DNA of 64,000 nucleotides from Methylobacterium sp. J-030. Its GTDB lineage: Bacteria; Pseudomonadota; Alphaproteobacteria; Rhizobiales; Beijerinckiaceae. The notes under the pieces were generated by a model, which saw only the letters and a list, made by a program, of their open reading frames with translations, was not told where the DNA came from and did no database searches. Below, piece by piece: positions 20,641-30,282 of this stretch. The stretch covers positions 60,258 to 124,257 of the forward strand of contig NZ_JAKSYM010000280.1 in assembly GCF_022829545.1 (NCBI RefSeq), read 5' to 3'. The translations under genes and the position numbers were made by a program. How positions within the stretch are numbered: position 1 is the stretch's first letter; every line of letters begins with the position of its first letter.

Positions 20641-21824
20641 GCCGTTCGGACGACGTGGAACTGGACGCGCGGCGTGGGATCAGGTCGGAGGATGTGGCGG
20701 CGATCGCGGCGGCCGTGACCTGCGTCACCGTCGTCGGAATCGGGCTGAGCCTGTCGATCCCGCTCCTGTCGATCGAGCTGGAGCGGCGCGGCGCGTCGAG
20801 CACCTTGATCGGGATCAACACCGCGGTGGCGGGCATCGCCAGCATCTGCACGGTGCCGTTCGTGCCGCGGCTCGCCGCGCGGATCGGCGTCGCGCCGCTG
20901 CTCGGCCTCGCGCTGGTCGTCGGGGCGGCGAGCCTCGCGCTGTTCCCGATCCTGCCGGGCATCGCGCTGTGGTTTCCCCTGCGCTTCATCTTCTCGATGA
21001 CGCTCGGGGCGCTGTTCGTCCTCTCCGAGTATTGGATCAACGCCGCCGCCCCGCCGGAGCGCCGCGGGCTCGTGATGGGCATCTACGCCACCGTCCTGGC
21101 GGCGGGCTTCGCGGTGGGTCCGCTCCTGCTGGCGCTCGTCGGAACCGAGGGGCTGGCGCCCTACGCCACCGGGGCCGCCCTGATGCTCGCCGGCGGGTTG
21201 CCGATCCTGCTCGCCCGCGGGCTGTCGCCGACGATCGAAGCGGGTTCGGGCCGGGGCATCCTCGGCTACCTCCGGCTCGCCCCCGGGGCGCTCGCGGCCG
21301 CCCTCGCCTACGGGGCGGTGGAGACCGGCATCTTCGCGATCCTACCCCTCTACGGGCTGCGCCTGGGCTACGACGCGCAAGGTGCGGCCGGGCTCGTCAG
21401 CCTGATCGCGCTCGGCAACGTGCTGTTCCAGATCCCGTTCGGCTGGCTCGCCGACCGGTTCGACCGCGGCGCGGTGCTGCTCGGCGCGGGCCTCGCGGGG
21501 GCGGCGGGCTCGGCGCTCATCCCCCTCACGGCCGGCAGCCCCGTGGCGTTCGGCCTGCTGCTGCTGGTCTGGGGCGGCATCGCCGGCACGCTCTACACGG
21601 TCGGCCTCGCCATGCTGGGCGACCGGACGCCGGCGAACGACCTCGCGGGCGCCAACGCGGCCTTCGTGGTGCTCTACAATGTCGGCCTGATGCTGGGCCC
21701 GCCTCTGATCGGCGGCGGTCTCGACCTCGTGCCGCCGCACGGCTTCGCGCTGGCGCTCCTCGCCCTGTTCCTGGCCTTCGCGGGCTCCCTCGCCGTGACG
21801 GAGCGCAGGCGCGCCCGCTCTTGA
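20637..21824 (+). CDS. MFS transporter (YcaD-like)
   Basis: 395 residues with twelve predicted helices. Features include the [19 protein letters not shown] helix and the loop motif [15 protein letters not shown] starting the second half (residues ~270). This pattern fits the YcaD/multidrug branch of MFS. The GTG start overlaps the NUDIX stop by four bases (GTGA at 20637), implying translational coupling. No substrate is indicated. Confidence 0.85.
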   Translation: MSRSDDVELDARRGIRSEDVAAIAAAVTCVTVVGIGLSLSIPLLSIELERRGASSTLIGINTAVAGIASICTVPFVPRLAARIGVAPLLGLALVVGAASLALFPILPGIALWFPLRFIFSMTLGALFVLSEYWINAAAPPERRGLVMGIYATVLAAGFAVGPLLLALVGTEGLAPYATGAALMLAGGLPILLARGLSPTIEAGSGRGILGYLRLAPGALAAALAYGAVETGIFAILPLYGLRLGYDAQGAAGLVSLIALGNVLFQIPFGWLADRFDRGAVLLGAGLAGAAGSALIPLTAGSPVAFGLLLLVWGGIAGTLYTVGLAMLGDRTPANDLAGANAAFVVLYNVGLMLGPPLIGGGLDLVPPHGFALALLALFLAFAGSLAVTERRRARS

Positions 21825-21930
21825 CCTGCCCGGCCCGATCGGGCATTCACCCGCCCGTATTCGGCCGGGTCTTCCCGGCCATTTGCGTTTCGCTCACGCG
21901 GAATGCCGCACCCTGCAGGAGCGCCGCGCC

Positions 21931-22098
21931 ATGGCCAAGGCCGTCACCGTCAAGATCAAGCTCATGTCCACCGCCGACACGGGCTATTTCTACGTCACCA
22001 AGAAGAACTCCCGCACGCAGACCGAGAAGCTGACGATGCGCAAGTACGACCCGGTCGCGCGCAAGCACGTCGACTTCAAGGAAACCAAGATCAAGTAA
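21931..22098 (+). CDS. rpmG: Large ribosomal subunit protein bL33
   Basis: 55 residues, the usual length. It is the type lacking the zinc-binding Cys pairs found in some bL33 proteins: the usual ribbon positions here read [12 protein letters not shown] and [12 protein letters not shown]. The start has AGGAG at 21917-21921. A rho-independent terminator follows 33 bases after the stop, so the gene is the last in its transcript or stands alone. Confidence 0.97.
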   Translation: MAKAVTVKIKLMSTADTGYFYVTKKNSRTQTEKLTMRKYDPVARKHVDFKETKIK

Positions 22099-22131
22099 GG
22101 CGACGGGCCCATCTCCGGCCCGACGCGCACA

Positions 22132-22157
22132 GCCGCCCCGTGACGGGCGGCTTTTTC
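22132..22157 (+). terminator. Rho-independent terminator after rpmG
   Basis: A GC-rich stem GCCGCCC / GGGCGGC with a short loop (CGTGAC region) is followed directly by TTTTTCG. It is placed just downstream of rpmG. Confidence 0.9.
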
Positions 22158-22340
22158 GTTGGCCGCGGCTCCGAATGCCCGGCCGCACGACAGCCCCGGT
22201 CCAGCCCCGCACCGTAGATATCCCGGCGGTCCGGGGGCCCTACGTCGTGTGCGGGCGTTCCGGGATGGACGACCTCGTCACCTTCGCCCAGCGGGTGTTC
22301 GACAGGCGGCCGATCGGTGCGACGTCCGGGACGGCACGCC

Positions 22341-23249
22341 TCAGCCGGCAAGCTCCGGCTCCGATGCCCGCGCCAGCGACCGGGCAATAGCCACGAGGGC
22401 GGTGACCATCGGGGTGGACGGCTCGCGGCGGGGCGCGACGAGGCCGATCGTATGGACCAGATCCGGGGCTGTGATCGGAAGGGTGCGCACGCCCTCCATG
22501 GGTCCGAGGGCATCCACCAAAATCTCCGGCATGATCGAGGCCCAGCGCAGGGTGCGCACATGGGTCAAGAGCACGATCATCGAGTTCGATTCGAGGGTGG
22601 CCGCGGGCTCGGCGCCCGATTCCCGGATCTGCTGGTCGATGATCCGGCGGTTCTGCATGTTCGGGGTGAGCAGGCAAAGCGGCAGGCTGCCGGTCTCGGC
22701 CCAGGTGACGCTCTCCCGCTGATCGAAGGGGCCGCCGAGCGCCGTCACGAGGCGATAGCGCTCCCGGTAGAGCGGCACGGAGATCACCCGCCCGAGGGGC
22801 TCGTTGTCGAGGTAGGTCAGGCCGGCATCCGCCTCCAGGTTCTCGATCAGCGAGAAGATGTCGGCCGAGGTCGCGGACTCGACCGTCAGCCGCACGTCCG
22901 GGTGGCGCTCCCGGTAGGGCGTCGTGAGGCGCACGATCATCGGCAGGGCGGTGGGGATCGCCGCGATCCGCAGGTGCCCGGTCAGGCCCCGGCGCAGGCC
23001 CGTGACCTCCTCGTGCATGGCCCGGGCATCGGCCACGATCCGCCGCGCCCATTCGAGCACCCGCTCCCCCTCGGGGGTGAAGCCCTGGAAGCGCGAGCCG
23101 CGCAGCACGAGCTGCACGCCGAAGCGGTTCTCAAGCTGCTTCACGCCGGCCGAGAGGGTCTGCTGGGTCACCCCGCAGGCCTCGGCGGCGTGTCCGAAGT
23201 GCTGCTCGCGGGCGAGCGCGAGCAGGAAGTCCAGCTTGTCGATCACCAC
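22341..23249 (-). CDS. LysR-family regulator, probably of the formate module (FdsR-like)
   Basis: 302 residues. The winged helix-turn-helix (VIDKLDFLLALAREQHFG, GVTQQTLSAGVKQLE) is joined to a substrate-binding domain with LESNSMIVLLTHVRT near residue 215. The sequence resembles the LysR proteins that accompany fds formate dehydrogenase genes (FdsR type). It lies downstream of the oxalate/formate-family transporter and on the same strand, 71 bases from that gene's stop. The GTG start at 23249 gives the standard N-terminus. Likely inducer formate or oxalate (inference). Confidence 0.82.
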   Translation of the reverse strand: MVIDKLDFLLALAREQHFGHAAEACGVTQQTLSAGVKQLENRFGVQLVLRGSRFQGFTPEGERVLEWARRIVADARAMHEEVTGLRRGLTGHLRIAAIPTALPMIVRLTTPYRERHPDVRLTVESATSADIFSLIENLEADAGLTYLDNEPLGRVISVPLYRERYRLVTALGGPFDQRESVTWAETGSLPLCLLTPNMQNRRIIDQQIRESGAEPAATLESNSMIVLLTHVRTLRWASIMPEILVDALGPMEGVRTLPITAPDLVHTIGLVAPRREPSTPMVTALVAIARSLARASEPELAG

Positions 23250-23320
23250 GCAGGGATCCCGGCACCGCGAGTCGCCGGGAGCCTAGCGACCCCCGGCGAC
23301 GCCCACAACAGCGCGGCCGC

Positions 23321-24982
23321 TCACCGGAACAGGATGAAGGCCTTCGACAGGGTGATGCCGATGCCCCAGACGATCGGGATGCCGACCACCGCCCAGGCCA
23401 GGGCCGCACCGAGGCTGAAGCCGCCGCGATCGATGCCGAAGGAGCCCGACGGCCCGGCCGCCGAGGCGCCCGCCTTGACGTCGAGGGCAGCCCGCTCGGA
23501 ATCCGACATGAACCAGCGGCTCGCCAGCGGGCGGACCAGCAGGTTGCAGAGGAACCCGACGGCGAGGAAGCTCGCGAGCACGTACATGGTGCGGCCGTAC
23601 AGATCCGCGCCCTGCACGCCGGCCGCCACCTGAGCCTCGCGGATCTTGGTGATGACGAACGGCCCGACGATGCCCGCCATCGACCACGCGGTGAGCAGGC
23701 GCCCGTGGATGGCGCCCACGAACTGCGTGCCGAACACGTCGGCGAGGTAGGCCGGCACCGTCGCGAACCCCCCGCCATACATTGACAGGATCACGCAGAA
23801 GATCGCGACGAACAGAGCCTGCGAGCCGATGCCGGCCGCCCAGGGTGCCGCCGCGTAGAGGAGCCCCCCCAACGCGAAGAAGATCGCGTAGGTGACCTTG
23901 CGGCCGATGCGGTCCGACATCGAAGCCCAGAAGAACCGGCCCAGGATGTTGAACAGGGAGAGCAGGCCGACGAAGCCGGCCGCGATCGCCGCAACCTGCG
24001 CCTTCTGGCCGCCGTCGAGGGCGGAGAAGCCAGTGCCAGGCTGGCCGATCAGCGATCCGCCGAAGATCTCCTGCAGCATCGGCGAGGCCAGCGCCAGCAC
24101 GCCGATGCCGGCGGACACGTTGAGGAAGAGGACGAGCCAGATCATCCAGAACTGGAAGGTCTTGTGGGCGTCCCGCAGGTGGACGTGGCCTGAGGCGATC
24201 ATGGCGTTCCTGGCCACCGGCGCCGTCCAACCGTCGGGACGCCAGCCCGCGGGCGGGACCCGGTAGCCGAAGGCGCCGCCCAGCATGAACACGATGTAGC
24301 CGACGCCCATCACGGCGAGCGTCTGCCAGACACCGACCGAATCCGGGCTGCGAAAGGTCTTGATCAGGCTGTCGGCCAGCGGCGAGCCGATCATCGCACC
24401 GCCGCCGAAGCCCATGATCGCCATGCCGGTGGCCATGCCCCGGCGGTCGGGAAACCACTTGATCAGGGTCGAGACCGGCGAGATGTAGCCGAGGCCCAGC
24501 CCGATGCCGCCGATCAGGCCCATGCCGAGCCAGACCAGCCAGAGCTGATGGACGTAGACGCCCAGCGCGCCGACCAGGAAGCCGCCGCCCCAGCAGAGCG
24601 CCGCTACGATGCCGGCCTTGCGCGGTCCGGCCCGCTCCAGCCAGCCGCCGAACAGGGCCGCCGACAGGCCGAGCATCACGATGCCGATCGAGAAGACCGT
24701 CACGAGGTCGCTGACGCGCCAATCGCAGGTGGTGGTGAACAGGGCCGTCATCACGCCCATGTCGGGGCAGGCAGCCGGCGCGGGCTGACCGACCGAGACC
24801 GCCCGGGTCAGCGGCAGCCAGAAGACCGACAGACCGTAGGCCATGCCGATGCAGAGATGGATCGCCAGCGCCGCCGGCGGGACCAGCCACCGGTTGAAGC
24901 CTGCCTTGGCGACGATCCGCTCACGGGACAACAGACTCGGCGTATCGCCGGGCGCGACCGCGCCCGCTACCCCAACACTCAT
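23321..24982 (-). CDS. Oxalate/formate antiporter-family (OFA) MFS transporter
   Basis: 553 residues, twelve predicted helices. OFA-type features include the segment GLGLGYISPVSTLIKWFPDRRG (residues ~155-176) and GRFFWASMSDRIGRK opening the second half (~355). An extra extracytoplasmic loop after helix 1 contains two Cys (PAACPDMG and TTTCDW). OFA members exchange oxalate for formate or carry related monocarboxylates. The setting between fdsGBAD and a LysR gene supports formate or oxalate traffic. The ATG at 24982 has GGGAGGAG seven bases upstream, choosing it over the longer frame. A separate promoter in the 560-base gap upstream is likely, because a terminator follows fdsD. Confidence 0.85.
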   Translation of the reverse strand: MSVGVAGAVAPGDTPSLLSRERIVAKAGFNRWLVPPAALAIHLCIGMAYGLSVFWLPLTRAVSVGQPAPAACPDMGVMTALFTTTCDWRVSDLVTVFSIGIVMLGLSAALFGGWLERAGPRKAGIVAALCWGGGFLVGALGVYVHQLWLVWLGMGLIGGIGLGLGYISPVSTLIKWFPDRRGMATGMAIMGFGGGAMIGSPLADSLIKTFRSPDSVGVWQTLAVMGVGYIVFMLGGAFGYRVPPAGWRPDGWTAPVARNAMIASGHVHLRDAHKTFQFWMIWLVLFLNVSAGIGVLALASPMLQEIFGGSLIGQPGTGFSALDGGQKAQVAAIAAGFVGLLSLFNILGRFFWASMSDRIGRKVTYAIFFALGGLLYAAAPWAAGIGSQALFVAIFCVILSMYGGGFATVPAYLADVFGTQFVGAIHGRLLTAWSMAGIVGPFVITKIREAQVAAGVQGADLYGRTMYVLASFLAVGFLCNLLVRPLASRWFMSDSERAALDVKAGASAAGPSGSFGIDRGGFSLGAALAWAVVGIPIVWGIGITLSKAFILFR

Positions 24983-25232
24983 GACGCACTCCTCCCGGCG
25001 ATCACGTCCATGGACCGCTCGATGCCGCAGGATGCGCGATCTGTGTACAGGGTGCCAGCGCAATGCACGCCGAGTGGACAGATTTCACCCCCATCTGCGC
25101 AATCTGCAGGCGAACGGCTGCACGCAGAGAATTGCCCGATGCGGGGCCCGCATTCTGCTCGGCCTCGAAGGCCCTTGTCACGATACACGACGGCGTTCGA
25201 TAGCGAGGCGAATGGATCAATCCCATCCACCC

Positions 25233-25344
25233 CCTCATCGTGAGGTGCGGCGAAGCCGCCACGAAGGAGGGCTCCAGGGATTAGGGCGCTTTCTGGAGGT
25301 CTCCTTCGAGGCCTCCGCTACGCTTCGGCACCTCAGGATGAGGT
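25233..25344. repeat. Palindromic intergenic repeat (family B)
   Basis: About 112 bases bounded by inverted arms: CCTCATCGTGAGGTGCGGCG on the left and CTTCGGCACCTCAGGATGAGG on the right. This resembles extragenic palindromes widespread in Rhizobiales genomes. It is the only copy in the window and lies between the OFA transporter promoter region and the fds terminator. Confidence 0.8.
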
Positions 25345-25464
25345 GGAGCGTTGGACAACCGATTCGATACATCCCGATTTGTGTCGCAGACAGCGGGCGC
25401 CCGCATGTTGGTCCTCGATCGCTGCGAGAACGGCCGCCGAAGCGCTTCGCGCACGCCATGACGT

Positions 25465-25503
25465 AAAAACCCCGGCGCCCGCAGGATCCGGGCACCGGGG
25501 TTT
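25465..25503 (-). terminator. Rho-independent terminator of the fds operon
   Basis: Read on the minus strand: AAACCCCGGTGCCCG, loop GATCCTG, CGGGCGCCGGGGTTTTT. This is a 12-15 bp GC-rich stem followed by a T run, placed 39 bases after the fdsD stop. Confidence 0.9.
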
Positions 25504-25541
25504 CGATCGAGAACGAGCCTTGGAGTCTTTGCCCCGACGCC

Positions 25542-25835
25542 TCAGCCGGCGTCGCTGGCGCCCTCGCCGAGCTTCTGCGGGTCGCGGGTCGCCGAGCGCA
25601 CCGGGCTCTCGGCCTGGGGTTCGGCGCCGCGCATCGCCCGCTGCACCAGGATATCGGCCCGGTCGCCCATGTCGGGCAGGGCCGCCTCGAGCTTCGAGAC
25701 CATCTTGGGCGTCCAGAACGCCACGATGTGCTTGTGCACCCCGGCCACCGCCTCCTCCTCCGGGTAGGACCGGAAGAAGGAGGCGATCTGGTTGGCCATG
25801 CGGAGGAGCTTGTCCTCCTGGCTGACGGCGCTCAT
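25542..25835 (-). CDS. fdsD: NAD-dependent formate dehydrogenase, delta subunit
   Basis: 97 residues. The family core is LRMANQIASFFRSYP with a following HIVAFWTPKM (residues 11-44), and a variable acidic tail ends the protein. FdsD is a small subunit required for maturation or stability of the molybdenum formate dehydrogenase. It begins four bases after the fdsA stop. The fdsC/fdhD-type sulphur-transfer gene found between A and D in some bacteria is absent here, matching the four-gene fdh2CBAD order reported for methylotrophs. Confidence 0.92.
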   Translation of the reverse strand: MSAVSQEDKLLRMANQIASFFRSYPEEEAVAGVHKHIVAFWTPKMVSKLEAALPDMGDRADILVQRAMRGAEPQAESPVRSATRDPQKLGEGASDAG

Positions 25836-25839
25836 CGTG

Positions 25840-28713
25840 TCACTCCGCCGCGTCGAGGGCGCTGTCCTGGGAATTGGCGATGCGCGTCAGCGAGAAATCC
25901 TCCTCGTAGAACTTCGCCTGCCAATCGGAGGGCCGGTTGGTCCGCCGGACCTGCACCGCCGTCACCTTGTATTCTGGGCAGTTGGTGGCCCAGTCCGAAT
26001 AGTCGGTGGTGATGACGTTGGCGCCGGTCTTGGCGTGGTGGAAGGTGGTGTAGACCACGCCGGGCTGCATCCGCTCGGAGATCCGGGCCTTCAGCGCGAT
26101 ATCACCGGACCGGCTCTCCAACGCAACCAAGTCGCCCTCGACGATGCCGCGCAGCTCCGCGTCGAAGGGATGGATCTCCAGCACGTCCTCCTCGTGCCAG
26201 CGCGAGTTCTCGGTGCGCCGGGTCTGCGCGCCGACATTGTACTGCGACAGGATCCGGCCCGTGGTCAGGATCAGCGGGAACTTCGCCCCCGTCCGCTCCT
26301 CGGTGGCCACGAACTCGGTGATCATGAACCGGCCCTTGCCGCGGACGAACCGGTCCACGTGCATCATCGGCGTGCCGAGCGGCGCCTTCTCGTTGCAGGG
26401 CCACTGTACCGAGCCGAGCTCGTCGAGCTTGGCGTAGGACACGCCGGTGAAGCTCGGGGTCAGCCCGGCGATCTCGTCCATGATCTCGGATGGGTGGCTG
26501 TACGCCATTTTGTAGCCCAGCGCGTTGGAGAGCAGCACCGTGCCCTCCCAGTCGCCGTAGCCGCCGAGCGGCGCCATGACCTTGCGGACCCGCGAGATGC
26601 GGCGCTCGGCGTTGGTGAAGGTCCCGTCCTTCTCCAGGAACGAGGCGCCCGGCAGGAAGACGTGGGCGTACTTGGCGGTCTCGTTCAGGAACAGGTCCTG
26701 AATGACGATGCACTCCATCGCCATCAGGCCCGCGGTGACGTGATGCGTGTCGGGGTCGGACTGGGCGATGTCCTCGCCCTGGATGTACATGCCCTTGAAC
26801 GCGCCCTCGACGGCCTCGTCCAGCATGTTGGTGATGCGCAGGCCCGGCGCGCCGTCGAGCTTGGCGCCCCAGAGGGCCTCGAAGCTCTCGCGGGTGGCGT
26901 CGTCGGAGACGTGGCGGTAGCCGGTGAGCTCGTGGGGGAACGAGCCCATGTCGCAGGAGCCCTGGACGTTGTTCTGGCCGCGCAGCGGGTTCACGCCGGC
27001 GCCGAGCTTGCCGATGTTGCCGGTGGCCATGGCGATGTTGGCCATGCCCATCACCATGGTCGAGCCCTGGCTGTGCTCGGTGACGCCGAGGCCGTAGTAG
27101 ATGCCGGCCGCGCCGCCCTTGGCGTAGAGCCGAGCCGCTCCGCGGACCTGCTCAGGGTCGAGGCCGGTGAATTGCTGCTGGCTCTCCGGGGAGTGGCGCT
27201 CCTCGGCGATGAACCGGGCCCAGGACTCGAACTCGGCGAGGTCGCAGCGCTCGCGGACATAGGCCTCGTCGACCAGCCCCTCGGTGACGATCACGTGCGC
27301 CAGCGAGTTGATGAAGGCGACGTTGGAGCCGGGCTTCAGCGGCAGGTGGAAGTCGGCCTTGATGTGGGGCGACTTCACGAGGTCGATTTTTCTCGGGTCC
27401 GCGACGATGAGCTTCGCCCCTTGCCGCAGGCGCTTCTTCATCCGCGAGCCGAAGACCGGGTGACCGTCGGTCGGGTTGGCGCCGATCACCAGGATCACGT
27501 CGGAATTCTCGACCGACTTGAAGTCCTGGGTGCCGGCCGAGGTGCCGAGCGTCGACATCAGGCCGTAGCCGGTCGGCGAATGGCAGACGCGGGCGCAGGT
27601 ATCGACGTTGTTGTTGCCGAAGGCGGCGCGCACGAGCTTCTGGACGAGGTAGGCCTCCTCGTTGGTGCAGCGGGACGAGGTGATGCCGCCGACCGAATCT
27701 TTTCCGTATGTCGCCTGGATGCGTTTGAACTCGCTCGCCGCCCGGTCGATGGCTTCTTCCCAAGAAACCTCGCGCCATGGATCCGTGATCTTCTCGCGGA
27801 TCATCGGCTTGGTGATGCGGTCCTTGTGGGTGGCGTAACCGTAGGCGAAGCGGCCCTTCACGCAGCTATGGCCCTCGTTGGCCTTGCCGCCCTTGTAGGG
27901 CACCATGCGGACGACGCGCTCGCCCTGCATCTCGGCCTTGAACGAGCAGCCGACGCCGCAATATGCGCAGGTCGTCACCTCCGCGTGCTCGGGCTGACCG
28001 AATTCGTGGATCGATTTTTCCTGCAACGTGGCCGTGGGGCACGCCTGAACGCAGGCTCCACACGAGACACACTCGGACTCGAAGAAATTGGTCGGGCCGG
28101 CCGCCACGCGGCTGTCGAAGCCGCGGCCCGCGATGGTCAGCGCGAAGGTGCCCTGCACCTCCTCGCACGCCCGGACGCAGCGGTTGCAGACGATGCACTT
28201 GGACGGATCGTAGGTGAAGTACGGGTTCGACTCGTCCTTCGGCAGATACTTTTCCGCCGTCGGCGCGACATGGTTGTCGCCGTCGTAGCCGTATCGCACG
28301 TCGCGCAGGCCGACGACGCCGGCCATGTCCTGCAGCTCGCAATCGCCGTTGGCCGCGCAGGTCAGGCAGGTCAGCGGGTGGTCGGAGATGTAGAGCTCCA
28401 TCACGCCCTTGCGGAGCTTGTGCAGCTTGTCGTTCTGCGTGTGCACCACCATGCCGTTCTCGGCCGGCGTCGTGCAGGAGGCGGGTGTCCCGCGCCGTCC
28501 CTCGATCTCCACGAGGCAGAGGCGGCAGGAGCCGAAGGGCTCCAGCGAGTCGGTGGCGCAGAGCTTCGGGATCTGCGTGCCGGCATGCATCGCCGCCGCC
28601 ATCACCGAGGTGCCGGCCGGCACCGTCACGCTCATGCCGTCGATCGTCAGGGTGACGGTCTGCTCCGCCACGCGGATCGGCGTGCCGTAGTCGATCTCTT
28701 TGATGAGGGCCAT
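25840..28713 (-). CDS. fdsA: NAD-dependent formate dehydrogenase, molybdopterin alpha subunit
   Basis: 957 residues. NuoG-like N-terminus: 2Fe-2S Cys 52/63/66/80, then the His-Cys3 4Fe-4S cluster H112/C116/C119/C125. Two ferredoxin-type 4Fe-4S clusters follow (C173/176/179/183 and C215/218/221/225). The molybdopterin domain opens with C249/C252/C256/C284, and the Mo or W ligand is Cys377 in CARVCHSPTG (Cys type, not selenocysteine). The enzyme oxidises formate to CO2 in the cytoplasm and reduces NAD+ through FdsB. It sits between fdsB (9 bases) and fdsD (4 bases). This is the final energy-yielding step of C1 oxidation in methylotrophs. Confidence 0.97.
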   Translation of the reverse strand: MALIKEIDYGTPIRVAEQTVTLTIDGMSVTVPAGTSVMAAAMHAGTQIPKLCATDSLEPFGSCRLCLVEIEGRRGTPASCTTPAENGMVVHTQNDKLHKLRKGVMELYISDHPLTCLTCAANGDCELQDMAGVVGLRDVRYGYDGDNHVAPTAEKYLPKDESNPYFTYDPSKCIVCNRCVRACEEVQGTFALTIAGRGFDSRVAAGPTNFFESECVSCGACVQACPTATLQEKSIHEFGQPEHAEVTTCAYCGVGCSFKAEMQGERVVRMVPYKGGKANEGHSCVKGRFAYGYATHKDRITKPMIREKITDPWREVSWEEAIDRAASEFKRIQATYGKDSVGGITSSRCTNEEAYLVQKLVRAAFGNNNVDTCARVCHSPTGYGLMSTLGTSAGTQDFKSVENSDVILVIGANPTDGHPVFGSRMKKRLRQGAKLIVADPRKIDLVKSPHIKADFHLPLKPGSNVAFINSLAHVIVTEGLVDEAYVRERCDLAEFESWARFIAEERHSPESQQQFTGLDPEQVRGAARLYAKGGAAGIYYGLGVTEHSQGSTMVMGMANIAMATGNIGKLGAGVNPLRGQNNVQGSCDMGSFPHELTGYRHVSDDATRESFEALWGAKLDGAPGLRITNMLDEAVEGAFKGMYIQGEDIAQSDPDTHHVTAGLMAMECIVIQDLFLNETAKYAHVFLPGASFLEKDGTFTNAERRISRVRKVMAPLGGYGDWEGTVLLSNALGYKMAYSHPSEIMDEIAGLTPSFTGVSYAKLDELGSVQWPCNEKAPLGTPMMHVDRFVRGKGRFMITEFVATEERTGAKFPLILTTGRILSQYNVGAQTRRTENSRWHEEDVLEIHPFDAELRGIVEGDLVALESRSGDIALKARISERMQPGVVYTTFHHAKTGANVITTDYSDWATNCPEYKVTAVQVRRTNRPSDWQAKFYEEDFSLTRIANSQDSALDAAE

Positions 28714-28722
28714 GGCGCTACC

Positions 28723-30282
28723 TCACTCGGCCGCCGCAGGCAGCGAGCCCGCGCGGCGAAAATCCTCGGGAAAATGGGTGATCGCGCTCATCACGGGCAT
28801 CGGCGTGAGCCCGCCCATGGCGCAGAGCGACCCGTCGGTCATGACCTCGCAGAGATCCTCGACCAGCTTCAGGTTGGCGTCCGGCCGGATGCCGGCGATC
28901 ACCTTGTCCATGGTCTCGACGCCGCGGGTCGCGCCGATGCGGCACGGGGTGCACTTGCCGCAGGACTCGGTGGCGCAGAACTCGAAGGCGAAGCGGGCCT
29001 GGGAGGCCATATCGACGGTGTCGTCGAACACCACGATGCCGCCGTGGCCGACGAGGCCCTTCTGGGCCGCCATCGCCTCGTAATCCAGCGGCGTGTCGAG
29101 GAGATGGTCGGGGAAGTAGGCCCCGAGCGGTCCGCCGACCTGCACGGCCCGGACCGGACGGCCTGAGCGCGTACCACCGCCGAACTCCTCGATCACCTGA
29201 CGCAGGGTGATGCCGAAGGCCATCTCGATCAGGCCGCCGTGCTTGATGTTGCCGGCGAGCTGGATCGGCAGGGTGCCGAGCGAGCGACCCATGCCGTAAT
29301 CGGCGTAGGCCCTGGCGCCGTTCTCCAGGATCCACGGCACGGCCGTGAAGGTCATGACGTTGTTGACCAGCGTCGGCTTGCCGAGGAAGCCCTTAAGCGC
29401 CGGGATCGGCGGCTTGGCGCGGACGATGCCGCGCTTGCCCTCCAGGCTCTCCAGCAGCGAGGTCTCCTCGCCGCAGATATAGGCGCCCGCACCCAGCCGC
29501 ACTTCCAGGTGGAAGTTTTTACCGGAACCCAGGATGTCGTCGCCGAGCACGCCGGCCTCGACACCATTGGCGATGGCTTCCTTCAGCGTCGCGAACGCCT
29601 GCGGATACTCGGAGCGCAGGTAGATGTAGCCGCGGGTGGCACCGGTCGCGATCCCGGCGATCGTCATGCCCTCGATGAGGTTGAACGGGTCGCCCTCCAT
29701 CATCATCCGGTCGGCGAAGGTGCCGGAATCGCCCTCGTCGGCGTTGCAGACCACATACTTCTGGTCCGCCCTGGCCAGCATCACGGTGTTCCACTTGATG
29801 CCGGCCGGGAAGCCGGCACCGCCCCGGCCGCGCAGGCCGGAATCGCGTACCGCCGCCACGATGCCCTCGGCATCGAGCTTCAGCGCAGCCTCAAGGCCGC
29901 GGTAGCCGCCATGGGCCCGGTAATCCGCCACCGAGACCGGATCGATCACGCCGCAGCGGTGGAAGGTCAGGCGCTGCTGCCGGGCCAGGAACGGGATTTT
30001 TTCCGGATCGCCGAGGCGCAGGGCATGAGCGCCGCCCTCGGCCAGTCCGGCATCCAGCAGGGCATCGACGTCTTCGAGCTTGACCGGGCCGTAGGCGATG
30101 CGCCCTTCGGACGTCCCGACCTCGACCATCGGCTCCAGCCACGCCAGACCGCGGGAGCCGGTGCGCACGATGGCAACGTCGAGGCCGCGGCGCTCGGCGC
30201 CGGCGAACAGGGCCCGGGCGACCTTGTTGGCGCCGAGGCCGATCGCGACGGCGTCGCGGGGAACGTAGAGCGTGACGCTCAC
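28723..30282 (-). CDS. fdsB: NAD-dependent formate dehydrogenase, beta (NADH/FMN) subunit
   Basis: 519 residues. An N-terminal thioredoxin-like region (1-110) precedes a NuoF-like module with the nucleotide-binding loop RGRGGAGFPAG (151-161), the FMN-contact stretch NADEGDSGTFADR, and a C-terminal 4Fe-4S site ESCGKCTPC with its fourth Cys in SLCAMGG. It takes electrons from FdsA and reduces NAD+. The GTG start overlaps the fdsG stop by four bases (GTGA at 30279-30282), so the two are translationally coupled. Confidence 0.96.
   Translation of the reverse strand: MSVTLYVPRDAVAIGLGANKVARALFAGAERRGLDVAIVRTGSRGLAWLEPMVEVGTSEGRIAYGPVKLEDVDALLDAGLAEGGAHALRLGDPEKIPFLARQQRLTFHRCGVIDPVSVADYRAHGGYRGLEAALKLDAEGIVAAVRDSGLRGRGGAGFPAGIKWNTVMLARADQKYVVCNADEGDSGTFADRMMMEGDPFNLIEGMTIAGIATGATRGYIYLRSEYPQAFATLKEAIANGVEAGVLGDDILGSGKNFHLEVRLGAGAYICGEETSLLESLEGKRGIVRAKPPIPALKGFLGKPTLVNNVMTFTAVPWILENGARAYADYGMGRSLGTLPIQLAGNIKHGGLIEMAFGITLRQVIEEFGGGTRSGRPVRAVQVGGPLGAYFPDHLLDTPLDYEAMAAQKGLVGHGGIVVFDDTVDMASQARFAFEFCATESCGKCTPCRIGATRGVETMDKVIAGIRPDANLKLVEDLCEVMTDGSLCAMGGLTPMPVMSAITHFPEDFRRAGSLPAAAE

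Noticed and set aside
22175..22390. A 71-codon plus-strand frame after the rpmG terminator
   Set aside because: It lies just past a terminator, overlaps the end of the LysR gene and has no family features.
28000..28600. Possible selenocysteine formate dehydrogenase
   Set aside because: The metal-ligand codon in fdsA is a normal TGC (Cys377); no in-frame TGA is present in the gene.
25792..29166. An 1124-codon plus-strand frame opposite fdsA and fdsB
   Set aside because: His/Asp/Gly/Val-rich shadow with no family; the minus strand carries certain formate dehydrogenase subunits.
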